Assembly (NCBI RefSeq): GCF_001886615.1
Contig: NZ_CP018139.1
Span: 1,116,001 to 1,180,000, forward strand
Direction of reading: 5' to 3'
DNA length: 64,000 nt
Origin: Halomonas aestuarii
Lineage (GTDB): Bacteria; Pseudomonadota; Gammaproteobacteria; Pseudomonadales; Halomonadaceae
Shown here: positions 58,220 to 64,000 of the stretch, piece by piece
Position numbering within the stretch: the first letter of the stretch is position 1
How the letters are laid out: every line of letters begins with the position of its first letter
Translations under genes and position numbers: made by a program
Notes under the pieces: model-generated
Database searches by the model: none
Seen by the model: only the letters and a program-made list of their open reading frames with translations
What the model was told of the DNA's origin: nothing

Positions 58220-58606
58220 ATGGATGCGCAGACCCTGGTCGATGAGCGCGGCGAGCTGTGGCTCGCGCTGGCGCCGCTGTGGCTCGAGCGCGAGCCTCGC
58301 GAGACCGACTACGCCCGCATGGTCGACGAGATCCAGCGCCACGACCTCAGCCTGCGCGAACTGGAGTGGGTCTTCCGCCTGGAGCTCGCCCCGGTGATGG
58401 CCCGCCATCAGCTGTCGGTGGCCGGCGAGTGGCGTGCGTTCGACGACTATCGCCTGATGCAGCAGCTGGTGTCCCACAACCTGAGGCTCAAGGGCTGGCG
58501 GCGCAAGAGCTGGGCGCTGTTCTCGGGGCTGACCACCATGATGACCCGCCACCGCTGGAACGAGCTGATGGGCCGGGTGATGGTCGCGCGCGGCGAGACG
58601 CCCTGA
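58220..58606 (+). CDS. Small conserved hypothetical protein, 128 aa
   Basis: This 128-residue protein is likely helical ([44 protein letters not shown], then [23 protein letters not shown]). The family is one I recognise only as a conserved hypothetical of halomonads. ATG 58220 has AGGAG upstream. Its last ~65 bp are repeated, with indels and mismatches, directly after the stop (58614-58689), so the gene tail has been duplicated. Confidence 0.75.
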   Translation: MDAQTLVDERGELWLALAPLWLEREPRETDYARMVDEIQRHDLSLRELEWVFRLELAPVMARHQLSVAGEWRAFDDYRLMQQLVSHNLRLKGWRRKSWALFSGLTTMMTRHRWNELMGRVMVARGETP

Positions 58607-58689
58607 CTGCGCGGGATGACCCGACTCGGCCATGGGGCTGAAACGAGCCGATGGGGCGGGTGATGGTCGCGCGCGGCGAGACGCCCTGA
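58542..58689. repeat. Direct repeat of the 3' end of the 128-aa gene
   Basis: The first copy (about 58542-58606) and the second (about 58614-58689) share GATGACCCG at the left and a ~49-bp core from AACGAG to ACGCCCTGA, 83 bp apart, with two mismatches in that core. The second copy reads [15 protein letters not shown] and a stop, against [15 protein letters not shown] in the gene. It encodes nothing by itself. Confidence 0.85.
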
Positions 58690-58726
58690 GCCACGCCCTC
58701 CCGGGACGGCAGCTGCCGCCCCGCGA

Positions 58727-59212
58727 TCAGGGCTCGTCCAGGGCCTTCTCCAGCGCCTCGCGGAGCTCCGCCTCGCCATCGCGAGGGGAAAACCGGCGGA
58801 TCACCCGACCATCCCGGCCAACCAGGAACTTGGTGAAGTTCCACTTGATCATGCTGGTGCCCAGCACGCCCGGCGCCTGGCGCTTGAGCTCGACGAAGAG
58901 GGGATGGGCGCCACCGCCGTTGACCCGGACCTTCTCCATCAGCGGGAAGGAGACGCCGTGCTCGTGCTCCGCGAAGCGGCAGAAATCCAGAGCCGATTCC
59001 GGCGACTGGCGGGCGAACTGGTTGCAGGGGAAGCCCAGCACGGTGAAGCCGCGGTCGCGATAGCGAACGTAGAGATGCTCGAGGTCCCTCAACTGAGGCG
59101 TGAAGCCGCACTGGCTGGCCACATTGACGATCAGCAACACCTGGCCACGCAGGGCGCGAAGGTTGAAGGGCTCGCCGCTCTGGGTGCGGCATTCATGGTC
59201 ATGGATGGACAT
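58727..59212 (-). CDS. Glutathione peroxidase family protein
   Basis: This 161-residue peroxidase reduces hydroperoxides using thiols. It fits the family: LRGQVLLIVNVASQCGFTPQL with peroxidatic Cys, FTVLGFPCNQFARQSPES with the Gln, and TSMIKWNFTKFLVGRDGRVIRRFSP with the Trp and Asn. A Cys in place of selenocysteine means thiol-dependent action, typical of bacterial BtuE-like members. It begins at ATG 59212 and faces the 128-residue gene. Confidence 0.93.
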   Translation of the reverse strand: MSIHDHECRTQSGEPFNLRALRGQVLLIVNVASQCGFTPQLRDLEHLYVRYRDRGFTVLGFPCNQFARQSPESALDFCRFAEHEHGVSFPLMEKVRVNGGGAHPLFVELKRQAPGVLGTSMIKWNFTKFLVGRDGRVIRRFSPRDGEAELREALEKALDEP

Positions 59213-59257
59213 GGATCAGGCTCGCTCTCGGTATTCCTACGATGACACGCCGCCCCA

Positions 59258-61390
59258 TCAGGCGCCAGCCCTGCCCCTGCCTCGCCGCGGCCTCGGCAGG
59301 CGCCGGCGAACCTCGGCCACCCGCCTCGCCAGCCGGCGACGACGCGCGGCGCGCTCGGGCGCCTCGAGCGGGGCGTAGGCCAGCCGTTCGAGGTCATGGG
59401 CACAGTCGTTGAGCGCCCGGCCCGCGGGCCCGGCTTCGGGGGCGATGCGCCGCAGATGGGCGGCCGGCGACTCCCCGGGCCGGGCCGCCAGGCCACGGCC
59501 GGCCAGCCAGGCCTGCAGGATGCCCACCAGCCGTCGCTCGTCATGCTGCAGCTGCCATCGGCGAAGGCCCAGGCGCGCCAACAGGGCGAGCCCCGCGGCC
59601 AGGACCAGCGTGGCCGCCAGGCCAAGCGCGGTGGTCAGCACGCTGTGCCCCGGCAAGAGGGTGTCCAGCCGCGCCCAGGTCTCGCGCCACCAGTCGGCCA
59701 GCCGCGCCATCAGGGCGCGTCGGGACTCGCGCTGGAAGCCGACCACCCCGCGCTGCCAGCGATATTCCAGCCGCTCCCATCCCAGCCGCAGGCCGTTCAC
59801 CCAGCCGACCTCGCGCATGCGCAGCGCAGAGAAGCGGGCATCGGCGAGGAAGGCATCGGCCCCCTCCTCGACCGCCTGGGCGCCCCGCTCGATGCGCTCC
59901 GGGGCGATGACTGCCGTGGGATCCAGGCGCCGCCAGCCACCCTCTCGCCAGACCTCCACCCAGGCATGGGCATCATAGTCGCGCACAGTGAAGTGTCCAT
60001 CCGGATGCCGCTCGCCGCCCAGGAAGCCGGCCACCACCCGCGCCGGGATGCCCGCCATGCGGGCCATCACGGCGGCCGCCGAGGCGTAGTGGCTGCAGTA
60101 GCCGGCCTGGCTGTCGAACAGGAAGTCGTCGACGCGATGCTCGCCGACGAGCCGGGGCGGCGAGAGCGTGTAGCGATAAGGCGCCTCCCCGAAGCGGGCC
60201 ATCATCGCGTCGAGATAGGCATCCGGGTCCCGGCCACTCTCCCGCCAGAGTCGCTGGGCCAGGGCCCGGGTGCGCGGGTTGGCCTCCACCGGCAGCAGGC
60301 GGTGCCACCTCGATCCGGCCGGGTCCGCATAGGCCGGCGGCGCCCCGCTGCTGTCGAGCCGCAGCAGGCTGCGCGAGCTCAGCGCGGCCAACCCCTCCAG
60401 GGTGCCGTCGGCCAGGTAGCGCTGGGGAGTCTCGGCGGCGAGCGGCGTGCCCAGGGAGGGCCGCCAGGGACGGCTGTCCGGCTCCAGCAGCAGCTCGACG
60501 CTGAAGCGGGCGGTCTCCGGCGACTGCCAGGGGGAGCGCGCTCCCGCGCCGACGAAGGCCTCGACGGGGCGCTCCAGGGTCGCGGCCAGCTGGTCGGGCG
60601 TGGCACGAGACCAGCGGATGCCATCGAAGTGCGACAGGGTATAGACCCGCCAGTAGCGCTCGCCGGGGCTGGGCTCGGGGCCCTCGAAGCTCGCCCGGAA
60701 GGCCCGCTCGGCGCTGCGCGAAAGCTCGGCGATGTCGCCGGGGGAGATCGAGTCGGTCAGACCGGTGGAGGCCCGGTCCATCTGCGGCATGCTCCACAGC
60801 GGCCCCAGGCGCGGGAAGGCGACGAACAGCAGCGCCATCAGCGGGGCCGACAGCGCCAGCAGCCAGGCCGTCTCCCGCCATGTCTGGCGAAGGCGGCTGC
60901 CGCCGGCGAGCCAGACCAGCGACTGCAGCAGCCAGGCCAGCGCCAGCAGCGCCCCGGCGGCCATGGGGATCCCCTGGTCGTGCAGGAAGGCCACGGTCGT
61001 GGCCACCAGGCCGATCGCCACCACGACCCGGGCATCCCGTCGGTCCTGGGTCTCGAGCAGCTTGAGCAGGTAGACGCCGAGCAGCAGGCCGATCAGGGCG
61101 TCCATGCTGCCCAGGGTGCCGAACTGCAGCCACAGCGCCAGCACCAGGCCACCGACGGCGACCAGCCGCAGCACCACCCCGGCCCGGGGCAGGCGACTGC
61201 GCAACTGCAGGTAGCGGTAGCCGGCCACCGCCAGCGCCAGGGCCACCAGCCAGGCGGGCATCCAGGCCAGGTGCAGGGCCAGCACCAGGCACTGGCCGAT
61301 GAACAGCTGGCGCAGCATGCCACCGCCCAGGCGCCGACCATCGGCCAGCAGGGCCGGGGCCGCGACCCTGGCGGGGCGACGCTCGCTCAT
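59258..61390 (-). CDS. TgpA/DUF3488 transglutaminase-like membrane protein
   Basis: This 710-residue protein has an N-terminal block of five to six transmembrane helices (about 25-200), a periplasmic transglutaminase-like domain with the catalytic Cys in SQAGYCSHYASAAAVMARMAGIPARVVAGFLGG, His in RDYDAHAWVEVW and Asp in RLDPTAV, then one helix (about 575-600) and a cytoplasmic DUF4129-like end. It is the usual partner of MoxR and DUF58 proteins. ATG 61390 overlaps the DUF58 stop by 4 bp. Confidence 0.9.
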   Translation of the reverse strand: MSERRPARVAAPALLADGRRLGGGMLRQLFIGQCLVLALHLAWMPAWLVALALAVAGYRYLQLRSRLPRAGVVLRLVAVGGLVLALWLQFGTLGSMDALIGLLLGVYLLKLLETQDRRDARVVVAIGLVATTVAFLHDQGIPMAAGALLALAWLLQSLVWLAGGSRLRQTWRETAWLLALSAPLMALLFVAFPRLGPLWSMPQMDRASTGLTDSISPGDIAELSRSAERAFRASFEGPEPSPGERYWRVYTLSHFDGIRWSRATPDQLAATLERPVEAFVGAGARSPWQSPETARFSVELLLEPDSRPWRPSLGTPLAAETPQRYLADGTLEGLAALSSRSLLRLDSSGAPPAYADPAGSRWHRLLPVEANPRTRALAQRLWRESGRDPDAYLDAMMARFGEAPYRYTLSPPRLVGEHRVDDFLFDSQAGYCSHYASAAAVMARMAGIPARVVAGFLGGERHPDGHFTVRDYDAHAWVEVWREGGWRRLDPTAVIAPERIERGAQAVEEGADAFLADARFSALRMREVGWVNGLRLGWERLEYRWQRGVVGFQRESRRALMARLADWWRETWARLDTLLPGHSVLTTALGLAATLVLAAGLALLARLGLRRWQLQHDERRLVGILQAWLAGRGLAARPGESPAAHLRRIAPEAGPAGRALNDCAHDLERLAYAPLEAPERAARRRRLARRVAEVRRRLPRPRRGRGRAGA

Positions 61391-62343
61391 CGCCCGGCCT
61401 CCCGGGGCGTCGCGGGGAAACGGGCCAGCGCATCCAGCGCCCGGCGGCGCTGGCTGTCGCCCTCCCCCTGGGCCAGGGTAAGCCCCGGCAGCCGAAGGCC
61501 GTAGCGGTCCCCGGCGCGATGGTGCGCCAGCACCCGGCCACAGAGCACCGAGAGGCGACGCTCCGGGTCGCCGCGACAGGCATCGTAGTCGAGCCACAGC
61601 TGACGGCGGGGCGGCACGCTGAACACCTTGGTGGCGAGCACCCCGGTGCGACTCCACTGCTTCCAGGCCACCTGGCCCGGGCTGTCACCGGAGTGGAAAC
61701 GGCGCAGCCCGGCGAAGTCGCCGGCCTCCAGGCCGACGCCGCCGTGCCGAACGGCCGGCTCGTCCTCCTCCAGGGGGCGGGGCCAGACCAGCAGCTCGGC
61801 ATCGTGGCTCACCCAGGCCACCACCCGGACGAGGCCCAGCGGCCAGCGGGTCTCGACCCGCAGCCAGGGCAGTCCGACGAGGCCGCGCCGGGGGGTCGGC
61901 AAGGCCAGCTCGGCCTCGCCGACGCCATCGACGATGTCCAGTCGCCCACAGGCGCCATCGCAATGGAGGTCGAGGGCCGTGCGCGGCCGGCGGGCCCGCA
62001 GCACCACGCCGAGGCGCACCTCGCCACCCGCGAAGGCCTCGCGGGGCAGGCGCAGCGCGGGCGTGACGCCCAGCAGATTGAGCCAGCCCCGCAGCAGGGC
62101 CACCACGCCGATGCTGAACAGCCAGAAGGCCAGCACGTAGGCCAGGTTGTTCTGGTAGTTGATGCCGAACAGCAGGAGCACGATCACCAGGGCCGCCCAA
62201 CCCAGGCCGAAGCGGGTGGGAATCAGGAACAGCCGCCGCTGGGGCAGGGGCGCCTCCAGCGGGGTGGCCAGGCGACGCCGCCACCAGCGACGCAACCGTT
62301 CACGGCGGCGCGCGCTGGGCGTCGCCCCGGCCGCCATGCTCAC
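61387..62343 (-). CDS. DUF58 domain protein
   Basis: This 318-residue protein has two N-terminal hydrophobic segments (LGWAALVIVLLLFGINY and AYVLAFWLFSIGVVALLRG) and a DUF58 domain including GLEAGDFAGLRRFHSGDSPGQVAWKQWSRTGVLATKVFS, the family hallmark. The start is GTG 62343, in a GTGA overlap with the moxR stop; an ATG at 62338 is a close alternative. It is coupled to the TgpA gene by ATGA. The family is a scaffold in MoxR-associated clusters. Confidence 0.9.
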   Translation of the reverse strand: MSMAAGATPSARRRERLRRWWRRRLATPLEAPLPQRRLFLIPTRFGLGWAALVIVLLLFGINYQNNLAYVLAFWLFSIGVVALLRGWLNLLGVTPALRLPREAFAGGEVRLGVVLRARRPRTALDLHCDGACGRLDIVDGVGEAELALPTPRRGLVGLPWLRVETRWPLGLVRVVAWVSHDAELLVWPRPLEEDEPAVRHGGVGLEAGDFAGLRRFHSGDSPGQVAWKQWSRTGVLATKVFSVPPRRQLWLDYDACRGDPERRLSVLCGRVLAHHRAGDRYGLRLPGLTLAQGEGDSQRRRALDALARFPATPREAGR

Positions 62344-63266
62344 CCCATCACCGGCACGCGGGTCAGCAGGTGGCGCGCCAGGACCTCGCCTTCCTCACGC
62401 GGTCCGCTGCTGAGCCGGTGGCCCGTCACCGGCACCCACACCGCCTGGATGTCCTCGGGCAGCACGTGGTCGCGTCCCTCGAGCAGTGCCCAGCCACGCG
62501 CCGCCTGGAGCAGGGCGAGTACGCCGCGGGTGGACAGCCCCCAGGCCAGCTCGGGGTGCTCGCGGCTGGCCGCGGCCAGCGCCTGCACGTAGTCGAGCAG
62601 CGCATCGGCCACGTGGATGCCATCCAGTCGCGCCTGCCAGGCCCGCAGCCGCTCGGCGTCGAGCAGCACCGGCAGCGAGGCGAGCCGCACCCGGCCGGCC
62701 TGGCCACGCAGGATCTCGCGCTCGGCCCGAGGGTCCGGGTAGCCCAGCGAGAGACGCATCAGGAAGCGGTCGAGCTGCGACTCCGGCAGGGCGAAGGTGC
62801 CGGCCTGCTCCTGGGGGTTCTGGGTGGCGATGACGAAGAAGGGATCCGGCAGCGCACGGGTCTCGCCCTCCACGCTCACCCGCCCCTCCTCCATGGCCTC
62901 GAGCAGCGCGCTCTGGGTCTTGGGGGTGGCCCGGTTGATCTCGTCGGCAAGCACCAGCCCGTGGAAGATCGGCCCGGGATGGAACCGGAAGCTCCCCTCG
63001 CGCGGGTCGAAGACCGATACCCCGAGCACGTCGGCGGGCAGCAGGTCGCTGGTGAACTGCAGGCGCTGCATGTCTAGCCCGGTGACCCGTGCCAGGGCCT
63101 GGGCCATCGTGGTCTTGCCGAGCCCGGGCAGGTCCTCGATCAGCAGGTGACCGTGGGCCAGAAGGCAGCAGAGGGCCAGGCGCACCTCCCGGGACTTGCC
63201 GAGCACCACGCCCTCGAGGGCGGCGAGCACCGCATCCAGGTCATCGAGCTGGGCCGGCCGGTTCAT
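62340..63266 (-). CDS. MoxR-family AAA+ ATPase
   Basis: This 308-residue ATPase is a MoxR chaperone-like protein that acts on membrane or metal-centre substrates. Evidence: HLLIEDLPGLGKTTMAQALARVTGLDMQRLQFTSDLLPADVLG (Walker A and family loop), LVLADEINRATPKTQSALLEAMEE (Walker B), FVIATQNPQEQAGTFALPESQLDRFLMRLSLGYP. ATG 63266 overlaps the stop of the NUDIX gene by 4 bp. With DUF58 and TgpA it forms one operon. Confidence 0.93.
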   Translation of the reverse strand: MNRPAQLDDLDAVLAALEGVVLGKSREVRLALCCLLAHGHLLIEDLPGLGKTTMAQALARVTGLDMQRLQFTSDLLPADVLGVSVFDPREGSFRFHPGPIFHGLVLADEINRATPKTQSALLEAMEEGRVSVEGETRALPDPFFVIATQNPQEQAGTFALPESQLDRFLMRLSLGYPDPRAEREILRGQAGRVRLASLPVLLDAERLRAWQARLDGIHVADALLDYVQALAAASREHPELAWGLSTRGVLALLQAARGWALLEGRDHVLPEDIQAVWVPVTGHRLSSGPREEGEVLARHLLTRVPVMG

Positions 63267-63811
63267 GGGCCGACCTCCAGCTCGCCCTCGGCCCGCAGGG
63301 CCTGCACCGCCTGGCGGGTATCCGGGGTGATCCCGTCCAGGGCCAGGGCCTCGTCGGGCGACAGCCAGAAGGCGTCGGCCACCTCATCGGCCTGCAGGGT
63401 CAGCGGTCCGTCGTGGTCGACCAGGAAGACGCTGCCGAAGATATGATTGCCGCCCTCGGCATGGACGAACTCCAGCACGTGACGCAGCGGCACGCCGCGG
63501 ATGCCGAGCTCCTCGGCCAGCTCGCGACGCGCCGCCACGTGGACCGCCTCGCCGGCGCCCACCACGCCGCCGGCGGCGAGGTCCAGGCCGCCCGGAAAGA
63601 CCTCCTTGGTCAGGGTGCGGCGCTGCACGCAGAGCTCGCCGCGGGTGTTGCGTACCACGATGTAGGTGGCCCGGTGCCAGAAGCGAAAGCGGCGCATGGC
63701 GACCCGGGGCGCACTGCCGCAGGGCCGGTTGCGGGTATCCACCAGCTGGATCTGCTCATCGGCGATATGCGGCTCGGGCGGGTCGCCGGCCTGGGAAGGG
63801 GTCGCGGTCAT
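63263..63811 (-). CDS. NUDIX hydrolase
   Basis: This 182-residue protein has a NUDIX box GVVGAGEAVHVAARRELAEELGI (G-x5-E-x7-REL-x2-EE), preceded by ATYIVVRNTRGELCVQRRTLTKEVFPGGLDLAAG, a layout like YfcD or isopentenyl-diphosphate isomerase-like NUDIX members. Substrate is unclear. ATG 63811 has GGGAG upstream. It leads the moxR-DUF58-tgpA operon through 4-bp overlaps. Confidence 0.9.
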   Translation of the reverse strand: MTATPSQAGDPPEPHIADEQIQLVDTRNRPCGSAPRVAMRRFRFWHRATYIVVRNTRGELCVQRRTLTKEVFPGGLDLAAGGVVGAGEAVHVAARRELAEELGIRGVPLRHVLEFVHAEGGNHIFGSVFLVDHDGPLTLQADEVADAFWLSPDEALALDGITPDTRQAVQALRAEGELEVGP

Positions 63812-63932
63812 GGGGGACTCCCGAGGAAATGTCATCAGACTAACCAGTCGCGGCGGCAGCGTCACGCCGCGCGTTGACCGCCTGCGGGGCGGGGACCATG
63901 CTCAGGTCAGGCCTCTCCTGCGGAGCCCGACC

Positions 63933-64000
63933 ATGCCCGACGCCCCTGCCCGCTCCCGGCTGGCCACCCACGAGGTGACCAACCAGCCCGCCCCTCCGGA
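63933..64000 (+). CDS. AidB-like acyl-CoA dehydrogenase, 5' end only
   Basis: Only 22 codons lie inside the window: MPDAPARSRLATHEVTNQPAPP. The THEVTNQPxPP segment at the start is typical of AidB-type acyl-CoA dehydrogenases, which begin with this motif before the flavoprotein body. The CDS runs off the right end. It is divergent from the NUDIX gene. Confidence 0.6.
   Translation, partial: MPDAPARSRLATHEVTNQPAPP

Noticed and set aside
56810..58633. 607-codon frame giving a long N-terminal extension to FabV
   Set aside because: FabV family length (about 400) and the GTG 58018 with GAGGT fit; the upstream part is antisense to the 128-residue gene.

Overview
The window looks like chromosomal DNA from a halophilic gammaproteobacterium of the Halomonadaceae (Halomonas or a close relative). 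The basis is the very GC-rich coding sequence, an NhaD-type Na+/H+ antiporter, an aru-style arginine succinyltransferase operon with two AstA-like subunits, FabV enoyl reductase, and many small conserved DUF families seen together in halomonads. I recognised no rRNA, tRNA, CRISPR array, transposase, integrase or replication origin.

Layout. 1-4.1 kb: 3' end of recB and complete recD, followed by an AT-richer insert with one PD-(D/E)XK-like gene and then a second, diverged copy of the last ~240 bp of recD. 4.2-11.2 kb: a membrane diguanylate cyclase, a DUF427 gene, an MTA/SAH-nucleosidase-like gene, a MerR regulator with a textbook operator, its P1B metal ATPase, and a TauD-family dioxygenase. 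11.3-13.5 kb: a strongly AT-rich island with a single 649-residue NACHT NTPase, abutting a DUF427 gene that looks truncated. 13.9-20.4 kb: small stress, regulatory and membrane genes with two AT-rich patches and a gene remnant. 20.7-26.8 kb: DUF2254, VIT-type transporter, NfsA-type nitroreductase, LemA/TPM cluster and DUF1499. 26.9-28.3 kb: an EAL gene broken by an internal deletion, overlapping a PAS-GGDEF gene.

28.3-38.4 kb is mostly housekeeping and accessory metabolism: SDR-like proteins, MFS, phosphodiesterase, GNATs, DUF3422, CorA-like, DUF3581, NhaD. 38.8-44.2 kb is a co-directional set of four: a PstS-like periplasmic protein, an outer-membrane beta barrel, a sensor-PAS-GGDEF-EAL protein, and an exosortase-system-type acyltransferase without its usual partners. 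44.1-47.8 kb: DUF3541 lipoprotein, TRIC/UPF0126 channel, GNAT and ZapE. 47.9-54.1 kb: the arginine succinyltransferase operon (astC-aruF-aruG-astD-astB) with mostly 4-bp gene overlaps and no astE at its end. 54.3-58 kb: a methyltransferase, a DMT exporter, an ArgR/GbdR-like regulator and fabV. 58.2-64 kb: a small gene with a duplicated 3' tail, glutathione peroxidase, the MoxR-DUF58-TgpA operon led by a NUDIX gene, and the first codons of an AidB-like acyl-CoA dehydrogenase.

The most unusual observations are two single-gene AT-rich insertions that look like defence cargo. One is the PD-(D/E)XK-like gene placed exactly after recD between duplicated recD ends. The other is the NACHT ATPase at the 3' end of a DUF427 gene. 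Next in interest is the c-di-GMP/porin/binding-protein/acyltransferase module. Three separate 3'-end gene fragments (recD, a 115-residue gene, a 128-residue gene) suggest repeated insertion or partial duplication at gene ends.
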